Shown here piece after piece: positions 16,251-25,699 of a stretch of 64,000 nucleotides of DNA (positions are counted from its first letter, which is position 1; every line of letters begins with the position of its first letter). A program made the position numbers and the translations under genes. The notes below the pieces were generated by a model, which worked only from the letters and a program-made list of their open reading frames with translations, ran no database searches and had not been told where the DNA came from. This DNA is from Caulobacter hibisci. Its GTDB lineage: Bacteria > Pseudomonadota > Alphaproteobacteria > Caulobacterales > Caulobacteraceae. Location of the stretch: contig NZ_JADWOX010000020.1 of NCBI RefSeq assembly GCF_016135805.1, positions 43,101 through 107,100 on the forward strand, given 5' to 3'.

Positions 16251-19214
16251 TTAGGCGAAGGCTTCGGTGAGGAAGGCTTCGAGCTCCTTGAGGTGGCGGC
16301 TCATCAGGCCGGCGGCGGTCGAGGCGCTCGCCGGGCGGCCGACGTAGCGGGCGCGCTTGGCCTTGATGTCCATCTTGTCGAGGGTGAGCTCGATCCAGGG
16401 ATCGACGAAGGTCCAGCCGCCCATGTTCTTCGGCTCTTCCTGGACCCACAGCAGGTCGGCGTTCTTGAAGCGGTTCAAGACGCCCATGACCGACTTCATC
16501 GGCCACGGATAGAACTGCTCCAGACGCAGGATGTAGACGTCGTCGCGGCCGTTCTTGGCGCGCTGGTCGATCAGGTCGAAGTAGACCTTGCCCGAGCACA
16601 TGATGACGCGCTTGATCTGATCGTCGCTCTTCAGCGTGATCCCGCCGACGTCGCAGCCGGCTTCGGCGCCGTCCACCATCACGCGGTGGAAGGCGCTGCC
16701 CTCGGCGAAGTCGGCCAGGTTCGAGACGGCGCGCTTGTGGCGCAGCAGGCTCTTGGGCGACATCACGATCAGCGGCTTGCGGAACTCGCGGTGCATCTGC
16801 CGGCGCAGGGCGTGGAAGTAGTTGGCCGGGGTGGTGCAGTTGACCACCTGCATGTTGTCTTCCGCGCACGACTGCAGGAAGCGCTCGAGGCGGGCCGAGC
16901 TGTGCTCGGGGCCCTGGCCTTCGTAGCCGTGCGGCAGCAGCATCACGAGGCCGCTCATCCGCAGCCACTTGCGCTCGCCCGAGCTGATGAACTGGTCGAT
17001 GACCACCTGGGCGCCGTTCACGAAGTCGCCGAACTGGCCTTCCCACAGGGTCAGGGTGTTCGGGTCGGCCAGCGAGAAGCCGTACTCGAAGCCCAGCACC
17101 GCCTCTTCCGACAGGGCCGAGTCGATGACCTCGTAGTGGGCCTGGCCCGGACGGACGTTGTTCAGCGGCGTGTAGTGCTCTTCGGTCTTCTGGTCGATGA
17201 CGTCGGAGTGGCGCTGGGTGAACGTGCCGCGGACCGAGTCCTGGCCCGACAGGCGGACCGGGAAGCCTTCGTCGAGCAGGGTGGCGAAGGCCAGGTGCTC
17301 GCCGGCGCCCCAGTCGATGCCTTCACCCTTCTCGAACGCGTCGCGACGGTTCTCGATGGCGCGGCGCACGGTCTTGTGGGCGTCGATGCGCTCGGGGATC
17401 GTGGTGATCTGGCGGGCCAGTTCCTGCAGGCGGGTCAGGGCGACCTCGGTCTTGCCCTTGCGCTCTTCGTCGCCGGGCAGGGCCAGGCCCTTCCACTTGC
17501 CGTCCAGCCAGTCGGCCTTGTTGGCCTTGTAGCTCTTGCCGGCTTCGAACTCGCTGTCGAGGAAGGCCTCGAACTCGCTGACCCAGCCGTCGGACTCGCC
17601 CTGGGTGATCAGGTTCTCGGCGATCAGGCGGTTGGCGTAGAGCTCGCGGGTCGGCGGGTGACCCTTGATCTTCGCGTACATCAGCGGCGACGTCATGGTC
17701 GGATCGTCGCCTTCGTTGTGACCGAAGCGGCGATAGCAGACCATGTCGATGACCACGTCCTTGCCAAACTTCTGGCGGTACTCGGTCGCGACCTTGGAGG
17801 CGAAGACGACGGCTTCGGGATCGTCGCCGTTGACGTGGAAGATCGGGGCTTCGACCATCAGCGCCATGTCGCTCGGGTAGGGCGAGCTGCGCGAGTAGCG
17901 CGGGCTGGTCGTGAAGCCGATCTGGTTGTTGACGATGAAGTGGATGGTGCCGCCCGTGCGGTAGCCCTTCAGGCCCGACAGGGTGAAGCACTCGGCCACC
18001 ACGCCCTGGCCGGCGAAGGCCGCGTCGCCGTGCAGCAGCAGCGGCAGCACGTGGCCGCGGCCGGCGTCCGGCTGTTCGCGCAGGGTGAAGGCCTGCTTGG
18101 CGCGGGCCTTGCCGATGACGACCGGGTTGACGATTTCCAGGTGCGACGGGTTGGCCGTCAGCGACAGGTGGACCTTGTTGTCGTCGAACTCACGGTCCGA
18201 CGAAGCGCCCATGTGATACTTCACGTCGCCCGAACCCTCGACGTCCGAGGGCACCGACGAGCCGCCTTGGAATTCGTGGAAGATCACGTGATAGGGCTTG
18301 CCCATCACGGCGGCCAGCACGTTCAGGCGGCCGCGGTGCGGCATGCCCAGGACAATGTCCTTCACGCCCAGCGCGCCGCCGCGCTTGATGATCTGCTCCA
18401 TGGCCGGGACCATGGCTTCGCCGCCGTCGAGGCCGAAGCGCTTGGTGCCGGGGAAGCGCTTGTGCAGGAACTTCTCGAAGCCCTCGGCCTCGATCAGCTT
18501 CTTGAGGATGGCGACCTTGCCCTCCTTCGAGAACACGATCTCCTTGTCGCGGCCCTCGATGCGCTCCTGCAGCCAGGCCTTCTCGTCGGGGTTCGAGATG
18601 TGCATGTACTGCACGCCGACGTTGTCGCAGTAGGTGCGGCGGACGATCGACAGGATCTCGCGGATCGAGGCGGTCTCGAGACCCAGCACGAAGTCGAGGA
18701 AGATCGGGCGGTCGTAGTCGGCTTCGGTGAAGCCGTAGGTGGCCGGGTCGAGCTCGGGCGCGGCCTTCGGCGGCTCAAGACCCAGCGGATCGAGGTTGGC
18801 GGCGAGGTGGCCGCGCATCCGGTAGGCCCGGATCATCATGATGGCGCGCAGGCTGTCCAGCGTGGCGGCGCGGACGGCTTCGGACGAGGCGCCCGGGGCC
18901 TTGGCCTCGACGGCCTTGGCGATCTTGGCTTCGACGGCGGGGGCGACGGTCGCCCACTGGCCGTCGAGGGCCGAAAGCCAGTCGGGACGAACGCTGGGGA
19001 CCTTCTTGGGGGTCCAGGCCGGGTCCTGCGCGGCGCGCTTGACCTGGTCGGCCTGCTCGGCGAGCGAGGCGAAGAAGGCGTTCCACGAGGGCTCGACCGA
19101 TCCGGGGTTCTCAGCCCACTGGGCGTAGAGGTCCTCTACGAAGGCGGCGTTCGCGCCGTAGAGGAAGGAGGTCTCGGTCAAGACCTGATTGATGATGCCT
19201 GCGTCGTCCGCCAT
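16251..19214 (-). CDS. sucA: 2-oxoglutarate dehydrogenase E1
   Basis: A 987-residue thiamine-diphosphate enzyme that decarboxylates 2-oxoglutarate and passes the succinyl group to the E2 protein. The N-terminus (FLYGANAAFVEDLYAQW) is the E2-interacting segment typical of OGDH E1. GMPHRGRLNVL is near residue 290, and GDAAFAGQGVVAE is part of the ThDP-binding domain. The C-terminal half has HGYEGQGPEHSSARLER. The length is usual for bacterial OdhA without a fused succinyltransferase. About 275 bases separate it from sucD, leaving room for its own promoter. Confidence 0.97.
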   Translation of the reverse strand: MADDAGIINQVLTETSFLYGANAAFVEDLYAQWAENPGSVEPSWNAFFASLAEQADQVKRAAQDPAWTPKKVPSVRPDWLSALDGQWATVAPAVEAKIAKAVEAKAPGASSEAVRAATLDSLRAIMMIRAYRMRGHLAANLDPLGLEPPKAAPELDPATYGFTEADYDRPIFLDFVLGLETASIREILSIVRRTYCDNVGVQYMHISNPDEKAWLQERIEGRDKEIVFSKEGKVAILKKLIEAEGFEKFLHKRFPGTKRFGLDGGEAMVPAMEQIIKRGGALGVKDIVLGMPHRGRLNVLAAVMGKPYHVIFHEFQGGSSVPSDVEGSGDVKYHMGASSDREFDDNKVHLSLTANPSHLEIVNPVVIGKARAKQAFTLREQPDAGRGHVLPLLLHGDAAFAGQGVVAECFTLSGLKGYRTGGTIHFIVNNQIGFTTSPRYSRSSPYPSDMALMVEAPIFHVNGDDPEAVVFASKVATEYRQKFGKDVVIDMVCYRRFGHNEGDDPTMTSPLMYAKIKGHPPTRELYANRLIAENLITQGESDGWVSEFEAFLDSEFEAGKSYKANKADWLDGKWKGLALPGDEERKGKTEVALTRLQELARQITTIPERIDAHKTVRRAIENRRDAFEKGEGIDWGAGEHLAFATLLDEGFPVRLSGQDSVRGTFTQRHSDVIDQKTEEHYTPLNNVRPGQAHYEVIDSALSEEAVLGFEYGFSLADPNTLTLWEGQFGDFVNGAQVVIDQFISSGERKWLRMSGLVMLLPHGYEGQGPEHSSARLERFLQSCAEDNMQVVNCTTPANYFHALRRQMHREFRKPLIVMSPKSLLRHKRAVSNLADFAEGSAFHRVMVDGAEAGCDVGGITLKSDDQIKRVIMCSGKVYFDLIDQRAKNGRDDVYILRLEQFYPWPMKSVMGVLNRFKNADLLWVQEEPKNMGGWTFVDPWIELTLDKMDIKAKRARYVGRPASASTAAGLMSRHLKELEAFLTEAFA

Positions 19215-19459
19215 CGTCTTCGCCTCGATGCTCGCCCGCCGAGGCCAACCGGCGGGATCACGAGCTCGTTTGAAACATGAAGCGCGACGACCGGTTGGCC
19301 GCTATCCATTTTCGGCCGCCACGCTTCGGATCCGTTTACGGGACCGGTGGTTAGACCGGTCCCGTAAATATAGTCTGTCAATCTCCCGTCGCCCGCGCCG
19401 GATGGCGAAGCCCAGGTGATTTTTTCGGATCGTCGACTGGCGGTCGCAAAAAACCTGGG

Positions 19460-19476
19460 CCCCGCACAGGGCGGGG
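19460..19476 (-). terminator. Probable sucCD terminator
   Basis: CCCCGC (19460-19465) pairs with GCGGGG (19471-19476) across ACAGG. On the minus strand, a short spacer and then six T residues follow (AAAAAA at about 19448-19453 on the + strand). It lies 14 bases after the sucD stop. Confidence 0.6.
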
Positions 19477-19489
19477 TTTCGGTAGTGTC

Positions 19490-20374
19490 TTAGCCCTTGA
19501 GGACGTCGAGCAGGGTTTCACCCAGCTTCGCCGGCGACGGCGAGACGCGGATGCCCGCTTCTTCCATCGCCGCGATCTTGTCCTCGGCGCCGCCCTTGCC
19601 GCCCGAGATGATGGCGCCGGCGTGACCCATGTGACGGCCGGGAGGAGCCGTACGACCGGCGATGAAGCCGACCATGGGCTTCTTGCGGCCGCGCTTGGCT
19701 TCGTCCTTCAGGAACTGGGCCGCTTCTTCTTCGGCCGAGCCGCCGATCTCGCCGATCATGACGATCGACTTGGTGGCTTCGTCGGCCAGGAAGAGTTCGA
19801 GCACGTCGATGAACTCGGTGCCCTTGACCGGGTCGCCGCCGATGCCGACGGCGGTCGTCTGACCCAGACCGGCGTTGGTGGTCTGGAACACGGCTTCATA
19901 GGTCAGGGTGCCCGAACGCGACACGACGCCGACCGAGCCTTCCGAGAAGATGCCGCCCGGCATGATGCCGATCTTGCACTGGTTCGGGGTCAGGACGCCC
20001 GGGCAGTTCGGGCCGATCAGGCGCGAACGCGAACCCTTCAGGGCCTTCTTCACGCGCACCATGTCCAGCACCGGGATGCCTTCGGTGATGCAGATGATCA
20101 GCGGGATTTCGGCGTCGATGGCTTCCAGGATCGAGTCGGCCGCGAAGGGCGGCGGGACGTAGATCACCGAGGCGTCGGCGTTGGTGGCTTCCTTGGCTTC
20201 GCCGACCGTGTCGAACACGGGCAGGCCGATGTGGGTCTGGCCGCCCTTGCCGGGCGTGACGCCGCCGACCATCTTGGTGCCGTAGGCGATGGCTTGTTCG
20301 GAGTGGAACGTGCCCTGGGCGCCGGTGAAGCCCTGGGTGATGACCTTGGTTTCAGAACCGATGAGGATCGACAT
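19490..20374 (-). CDS. sucD: Succinyl-CoA synthetase alpha subunit
   Basis: A 294-residue subunit with an N-terminal CoA-binding Rossmann domain (VITQGFTGAQGTFHSEQAI) and the phosphorylated active-site His near residue 251 in GHAGAIISGG. RLIGPNCPGVL and GGDPVKGTEFIDVLELF are conserved. It converts succinyl-CoA, ADP or GDP and phosphate to succinate, NTP and CoA. It starts right after the sucC stop with no spacer, so the two subunits are made from one message. Confidence 0.97.
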   Translation of the reverse strand: MSILIGSETKVITQGFTGAQGTFHSEQAIAYGTKMVGGVTPGKGGQTHIGLPVFDTVGEAKEATNADASVIYVPPPFAADSILEAIDAEIPLIICITEGIPVLDMVRVKKALKGSRSRLIGPNCPGVLTPNQCKIGIMPGGIFSEGSVGVVSRSGTLTYEAVFQTTNAGLGQTTAVGIGGDPVKGTEFIDVLELFLADEATKSIVMIGEIGGSAEEEAAQFLKDEAKRGRKKPMVGFIAGRTAPPGRHMGHAGAIISGGKGGAEDKIAAMEEAGIRVSPSPAKLGETLLDVLKG

Positions 20375-21574
20375 TTAGCGGGCGCCCTTCACAGCGGCGA
20401 CGATCTTTTCGGCGCCGTCGGACAGATCGTTGGCGGCGATGACGTTCAGGCCGCTTTCCGAGATGATTTTCTTACCGAGTTCGACGTTGGTGCCTTCCAG
20501 GCGCACCACCAGCGGAACTTGCAGGCCGACTTCCTTCACGGCGGCGATGACGCCTTCCGCGATGATGTCGCAGCGCATGATGCCGCCGAAGATGTTGACC
20601 AGGATGCCCTTCACGGCCGGATCGGCGGTGATGATCTTGAAGGCCGCGGTGACCTTCTCCTTGTTGGCGCCGCCGCCGACATCGAGGAAGTTGGCCGGCT
20701 CGGCGCCGTACAGCTTGATGATGTCCATGGTGGCCATGGCGAGGCCCGCGCCGTTGACCATGCAGCCGATTTCGCCGTCGAGGGCGATATAGGCCAGGTC
20801 ATACTTCGAGGCTTCGATTTCCTTGGGGTCTTCTTCGGTCTCGTCGCGCAGGGCGCGGATGTCCGGGTGACGGAACAGCGAGTTGCCGTCGAACGACAGC
20901 TTGGCGTCCAGGACGCGCAGGTGCTCGTCGGCCGTGACGATCAGCGGGTTGATCTCCAGCATGGCCATGTCCTTGGCCAGGAACGCCGTGTAGAGCTGCG
21001 TCAGCAGCACGGCGGCTTCCTTGGCCAGGCCGCCGGTCAGGCCCAGGGCCTTGGCCAGCGCGCGCTGGTGGGTCGGCCACACGCCGGTGGCGGGGTCGAT
21101 CGAGAACGAGTGGATCTTTTCCGGGGTGGCGTGGGCCACGTCCTCGATGTCCATGCCGCCTTCGGTCGAGGCGACCACCGAAACCATCGAGGTTTCGCGG
21201 TCGACCAGCAGCGACAGGTAGAATTCCTTTTCGATCGCCGCGCCTTCTTCGATGTAGAGGCGGTTGACCTGCTTGCCCTTGGGGCCGGTCTGGTGGGTCA
21301 CCAGCACGCGACCGAGCATTTCCTCGGCCGACGCCTTGACGTCCTCGACCGACTTGACGACGCGGACGCCGCCCTTGGCGTCGGGGGCCAGGCCCTCGAA
21401 CTTGCCCTTGCCACGGCCACCGGCGTGGATCTGGCTCTTCACGACGAAGACCGGACCGCCCAGCTTCTCAGCGGCGGCGACGGCTTCGTCGACAGTGAAC
21501 GCCGCGAAGCCACGCGGGACGGGGGCGCCGAACTCCGCGAGGACGGCTTTGGCTTGATGCTCGTGAATGTTCAT
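20375..21574 (-). CDS. sucC: Succinyl-CoA synthetase beta subunit
   Basis: A 399-residue ATP-grasp subunit beginning MNIHEHQAKAVLAEFGAPVP. VKSQIHAGGRGKGKFEG is the nucleotide-binding loop, and LEINPLIVT and NIFGGIMRCDIIAEG are further family signatures. It pairs with the sucD product. About 460 bases of noncoding DNA separate it from the next gene upstream, so the sucCD promoter should lie there. Malate dehydrogenase, often upstream of sucC in alphaproteobacteria, is not found next to it here. Confidence 0.97.
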   Translation of the reverse strand: MNIHEHQAKAVLAEFGAPVPRGFAAFTVDEAVAAAEKLGGPVFVVKSQIHAGGRGKGKFEGLAPDAKGGVRVVKSVEDVKASAEEMLGRVLVTHQTGPKGKQVNRLYIEEGAAIEKEFYLSLLVDRETSMVSVVASTEGGMDIEDVAHATPEKIHSFSIDPATGVWPTHQRALAKALGLTGGLAKEAAVLLTQLYTAFLAKDMAMLEINPLIVTADEHLRVLDAKLSFDGNSLFRHPDIRALRDETEEDPKEIEASKYDLAYIALDGEIGCMVNGAGLAMATMDIIKLYGAEPANFLDVGGGANKEKVTAAFKIITADPAVKGILVNIFGGIMRCDIIAEGVIAAVKEVGLQVPLVVRLEGTNVELGKKIISESGLNVIAANDLSDGAEKIVAAVKGAR

Positions 21575-22033
21575 GAGGGACCGGTCTTCCGCGACGGTTC
21601 TTGGAATGTGGCGGCGTTATAGGAGCGTGATTTCGCAGGCGCAACCGCATGGGGGCGATAAGGTGTCGCCTTCTGCTGATCGATTGTGTGAAAGAACGTC
21701 GGCGCCCGAGCGATAAGCCCGAGAGGCAGGAAAAACCTGCACTTTTTCCAAACCGCTCACAGGCCCCGGCGACGCTTTCGGCAAGCCGCCGTGCGACGAG
21801 CGGCGTTTTGCAGCGCACAAGACGGTGAAGGGGGCGATCGCGCCCCTGCCGTCGCAGGCTTTCGGGCGGAAGGCGCGGCTTCGGGCGGTGACGCCCGAAC
21901 GCGTCGCAGGGGACAAATCTTGCCGCCTTCCAGGCCTCGTCCAACACCGTTCTTGCGGCTTTTCGGCGAGGATCGCTCCACTTGGGGGCGATTGTTGCGG
22001 CGATGAGCGCTTTCCCACCGCCGCCGGCCTGTC
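21575..22033. other. 459-bp intergenic region upstream of sucC
   Basis: I see no convincing gene. It should hold the sucC promoter and the 3' end of the GH18/NodB/GT2 gene. A stem GGGGCG (21831-21836)/CGCCCC (21841-21846) with loop ATCG lies in the middle, and a slightly AT-richer stretch at about 21725-21755 includes GGAAAAACC and TTTTTCC. Short frames in it lack ribosome binding sites and family resemblance. Confidence 0.5.
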
Positions 22034-25000
22034 TCAGCGCTTCGGCGACACCGCCGCCGTCGCTCGGCGTTCCAGCTTGCCCCAGCCGACGCGGCCGCCG
22101 CGGGCGGCGGTCAGCACCGATTTGACGACCACGTAGTACATCAGCTGGCGATAGCCGAAGCGCTGCACCGGCAGGTAGGGCAGGTCGGCCCAGGGGGCGC
22201 GCTTTTCCAGGGCCATGCCCAGGGCGCCGGCCGACAGGTCGACCAGAATGAACACCGCCCAGTAGAGCAGGCCGCGCACCGTGTCGTCGGGCCGCCATTC
22301 CAGCGGGTGGGCGATGGCGCCGTAGAGGCCCGAGATCAGGCTCCAGACGACGGCCAGATCCACCAATGGCGCGGCCACCGCCAGCAGGATCTGGAACAGC
22401 CAGATCTGCGGCAGGGCCACGAAGCCCAGCACCGGCGTCTTGGGGTTGAACGTCGCCGAGCGGTGCTTCCACACGCACTGCAGGGTGCCGAACGACCAGC
22501 GGAAGCGCTGCTTGAGCAGGCCGGCCACGGTGTCGGGCGCCTCGGTATAGGCGCGGGCGGCCGGGTCGAAGGCCACCTTCCAGCCGGCGCGCTGGCAGGC
22601 GATCGTCAGGTCCTGATCCTCGGCCAGGGTGTCGGAGGGATAGCCGCCCAGGGCGTCGAGCACGCTCTTGCGCCAGGCCCCGACCGCGCCCGGCACCACG
22701 GTGACCGCGCCCAGCGCCGCCAGCGCCCGCCGCTCCAGGTTCTGGGCGGTGACGTATTCCAGGGCCTGCCAGCGGGTGACGATGTTGAGGCGGTTGCCGA
22801 CGATGGCGTTGCCGGCCACCGCGCCGATCTTCGGGTCCTGGAACCAGCGCACCAGCCGGCCGATGGTCGAGGCGGGGAACAGGGTGTCGGCGTCCAGGGC
22901 GACGACGAACTCGCCCTTGGCCACGGCCAGGCCGCGGTTGACGGCCCGCGCCTTGCCGCCGTTCTCGAACGACAGCAGGGTCACGCGCGGGTCGCCGGCG
23001 AAGTGGTCGCGCACCTCCTGGGCCGTGCGGTCCTTGGAGCCGTCGTCGAGAACCAGCACCTCGATATTGGTCCAGTCCGACTCCAGGATCCGGGCGATCG
23101 AGGCGGCGATCACCTTCTCCTCGTTGAAGCAGGGGATCAGCACGCTGACCAGCGGCCCGGTCGCCGGATCCAGGTCGCGCGGCGTCCGCTCGGTCGCCTT
23201 GTGGACGAGGGCCAGGCAGGCCAGGAACACCAGCCGCGCGACACCGAGTGCGATGGCGGTGATGAAGAGCCCGGCCAGCAGGGCGTTCAGTCCCCGGAAG
23301 AAGCCGAAGCCCAGGCGGTCCAGGGCCAGGCCGACCGGGTCGCGCTCGCTCTTGGGCATCACCTGGTCGGGGGTCATGCCGGCCAGCTCGCCGACGGTGA
23401 CCAGGCGATAGCCGCGGGCGCGGATGCCGTCGATCAGGCCGGGCAGGGCCTTGATGGTGTTTTCGCGATTACCGCCGGCGTCGTGCAGCAGAACCACCTG
23501 GCCGGGATTGGCGCCCGGATGGTCGAGGCGGTCGAGGGCGCGGTCGATGATCACCTGCGGCGGCGGCTTCTGCCAGTCGTCGGTGTCGATCCGCAGGCCG
23601 ACGATCAGGTAGCCCAGGGTCTGGGCGATGACGAGCGGGTCCACCTCGCGCGTGGTCGAGGGCTCGGCGTCGCCGAAGAACGGCGGCCGGAACAGGCGCA
23701 TCGAGCGGCCGGTGATCACCTCGAACAGGCGCTGGGTGGCGTTCAGCTCGACCTGGGTCTGGGGCAGGGGCGTCTCGCCGATGTTCGGGTGGGTCCAGGT
23801 GTGGCCGCCGACGTCGTGGCCCTCGCGCATCTCGCGTTCGACCAGATCGGGATGCTTCTGCATGTTCTGGCCGATGACGAAGAAGGTCGCCGGGGTGTTC
23901 TTGGCCTTCAGGATGTCGAGGATCTTCGGGGTCCAGCGCGGGTCGGGACCGTCGTCGAAGGTCAGGGCCACCAGGCCCGGCTTCTGGCCATAGCGCTCGA
24001 TGACGTAGGAGCTGGGCAGGACGTCGTAGGTCTCGCCGGAGATCAGGCCGGTGTCGGGATCGAACTCCAGGCCGCGCTTGCCCGGCGTGGGCAGGGACGA
24101 GACGCGCAGCACCTCGCCGCCGCCGTCGAAGTCGACGCTCTGGCCGGCCGGGATGCGGGTCAGGCCCGCCGCAGTGCCCTTGCCATAGGGCTGACCCAGC
24201 ACGCTCCACACGCCCGGATCCTCGCCGCCCATCCGCCACAGGCCATAGCCGCGCGGCCGGAACGGGTCGCTGGCCTTGACCTGGTTGAACAGGGTGGGCG
24301 CGTCCAGGAACCAGACCACGTGCCTGTCGCCATTGTCGGCCTCGTAGCCGTAGGTCGGGTTGAGGGCGTCGTCGTCCATGCGGATCTGGGCGCCGGCGTC
24401 CTGGGCGTTGCGGATCGCCTCGTGGAAGGTGGCCGCGTCGCCGTTGGCCGCCGTGCCGTCGGCCTTCAGCGTCCAGTCGTAGCCGTAGGCGCCCAGGGCC
24501 AGCACGGTGCGGGCCGGGTCGAGCTCGACGAAGCGCTTGTCAAGCTCGGTCTCGTACCAGTCCTGGCCGGCGTTAGGGCCGGGATCGCCTCCGCCGTAGT
24601 GCTGGTCGTAGGCCATCAGCACGATGGTGTCGGCCGACTGCTGCAGGCGCTTCAGCGGCCAGCCCTGGCCGTCGAACGGGGCGGTGACCCAGACCTCGCG
24701 GCCCGAGGCCTTGAAGGCCGCGCGGGCCTCGTCCAGCAGCAGCGGATAGTTGGCCAGGCCCTTGGGCGACAGGTTCTCCAGGTCGAAGATGTAACCGCCG
24801 AAGCCGCGGCGCTGGGCCAGGGCGGCCAGGTTGTCGATCAGGGCCTTGCGGGCGGCGGCATCGGCCAGCAGGGCGTCGGCCATCGGGCCGTCGAACTTGG
24901 CGTCGGCCGAGTTGTGGACCAGCGGCAGGACGGTGGGGTGGTTGGCGGCGGCGGCGATGCGGGCCGTGCCGATCGGATCGTCGTCGGCGACGATGTCGCC

Positions 25001-25417
25001 GCCGCGGCCCTTCAGCGCCACCCACTGCGGGGAGACGACGTCGAGGGACGCGATGTGCCGGCGCAGCGACTCGCGGCTGTCCTCGTCCCAGGGCACGTAG
25101 AAGCCGACGCTGAGCGGCTTGGCCGCGCCGATGGCGGCGGGGGTCTTGGGCGCGGGCAGGCGGCGCCAGATCGGCGGCTTGGCGGGCTTGAGGCGATGCA
25201 CGGTCTCCTCGTGCAGGGCCGACAGCACGTGCGGGTCCTTCAGGGTCACCGCCGGCAGGCGCGGGGCGAAGGCCAGGGTCGCCAGGAAGCCGGCCACCAC
25301 GGCCGCCACGGCCGACAGGGCGATCCCTGCCGTCAGGCTGAACCGCCGGCGCCGCTTGCCGGTGGGGTCGTGGAAGATGTGCCGATCGTCGCCGCTCATC
25401 GCGTCCGTCCCGTCCAT
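22034..25417 (-). CDS. Three-domain protein: GH18-like, NodB polysaccharide deacetylase and GT2 glycosyltransferase
   Basis: About 1127 residues. A basic cytoplasmic tail and one membrane segment (about 27-50) come first. A GH18-like domain (about 85-400) follows, with FDLEN retaining the Asp and catalytic Glu of the family motif. Next is a NodB deacetylase domain (about 475-680) with TFDDGPDP, HTWTHPN and RPPFFGD. After a membrane region (about 705-740), a processive GT2 domain (about 765-1000) has VLDDGS, DADT, EDQDL and QRFRW, then further membrane helices. The order suggests one chain that polymerises an N-acetylhexosamine polymer and then deacetylates and trims it outside the cytoplasm. 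The start could be 25417 or 25399; a TTG at 25447 is less likely. Confidence 0.85.
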   Translation of the reverse strand: MDGTDAMSGDDRHIFHDPTGKRRRRFSLTAGIALSAVAAVVAGFLATLAFAPRLPAVTLKDPHVLSALHEETVHRLKPAKPPIWRRLPAPKTPAAIGAAKPLSVGFYVPWDEDSRESLRRHIASLDVVSPQWVALKGRGGDIVADDDPIGTARIAAAANHPTVLPLVHNSADAKFDGPMADALLADAAARKALIDNLAALAQRRGFGGYIFDLENLSPKGLANYPLLLDEARAAFKASGREVWVTAPFDGQGWPLKRLQQSADTIVLMAYDQHYGGGDPGPNAGQDWYETELDKRFVELDPARTVLALGAYGYDWTLKADGTAANGDAATFHEAIRNAQDAGAQIRMDDDALNPTYGYEADNGDRHVVWFLDAPTLFNQVKASDPFRPRGYGLWRMGGEDPGVWSVLGQPYGKGTAAGLTRIPAGQSVDFDGGGEVLRVSSLPTPGKRGLEFDPDTGLISGETYDVLPSSYVIERYGQKPGLVALTFDDGPDPRWTPKILDILKAKNTPATFFVIGQNMQKHPDLVEREMREGHDVGGHTWTHPNIGETPLPQTQVELNATQRLFEVITGRSMRLFRPPFFGDAEPSTTREVDPLVIAQTLGYLIVGLRIDTDDWQKPPPQVIIDRALDRLDHPGANPGQVVLLHDAGGNRENTIKALPGLIDGIRARGYRLVTVGELAGMTPDQVMPKSERDPVGLALDRLGFGFFRGLNALLAGLFITAIALGVARLVFLACLALVHKATERTPRDLDPATGPLVSVLIPCFNEEKVIAASIARILESDWTNIEVLVLDDGSKDRTAQEVRDHFAGDPRVTLLSFENGGKARAVNRGLAVAKGEFVVALDADTLFPASTIGRLVRWFQDPKIGAVAGNAIVGNRLNIVTRWQALEYVTAQNLERRALAALGAVTVVPGAVGAWRKSVLDALGGYPSDTLAEDQDLTIACQRAGWKVAFDPAARAYTEAPDTVAGLLKQRFRWSFGTLQCVWKHRSATFNPKTPVLGFVALPQIWLFQILLAVAAPLVDLAVVWSLISGLYGAIAHPLEWRPDDTVRGLLYWAVFILVDLSAGALGMALEKRAPWADLPYLPVQRFGYRQLMYYVVVKSVLTAARGGRVGWGKLERRATAAVSPKR

Positions 25418-25541
25418 GTCGCCAATAACACGGTTTCGGCGGCGCAATGATCCTGGATCATGTCCGAACGGTGGCGCTTGAACGTCCGTGAAGCGCCTGC
25501 GACCTTTTGGCTGTGATCGTCTCTTCCCCCAACCTTTCCTT

Positions 25542-25675
25542 CCGTCATTCCCGCCCTTGTGGCGGGAAGCCCTCTGTCAGCCGCAAGGGCAGGAGGAGCG
25601 GACTGCTGAGCAGTCCGCCGGCGCCTCACGTGCCAACGGAACCAGGGGTTCCCGCCACAAGGGCGGGAATGACGG
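25542..25675. repeat. Long inverted-repeat element, 134 bp, copy 1
   Basis: The outer arms of 27 bp match perfectly (25542-25568 with 25649-25675) and begin CCGTCATTCCCGCCC. Inside lie CTCTGTCAGCCGCA and TCACGTGC, shared with the copy at 53611, and an inner palindrome GCGGACTGCTGAGCAGTCCGC. It occupies the space between the MFS gene and the GH18/NodB/GT2 gene. No transposase is present. Confidence 0.85.
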
Positions 25676-25699
25676 GAGGGTAGGGGGCAGGCGGTGAAC

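Noticed and set aside
16293..19280. A 995-residue plus-strand frame opposite sucA
   Set aside because: sucA is unmistakable on the other strand; the antisense frame has composition typical of a shadow of GC-rich coding DNA.
22307..25450. A 1047-residue plus-strand frame opposite the GH18/NodB/GT2 gene
   Set aside because: It shows no motifs, while the minus strand carries three recognisable domains.
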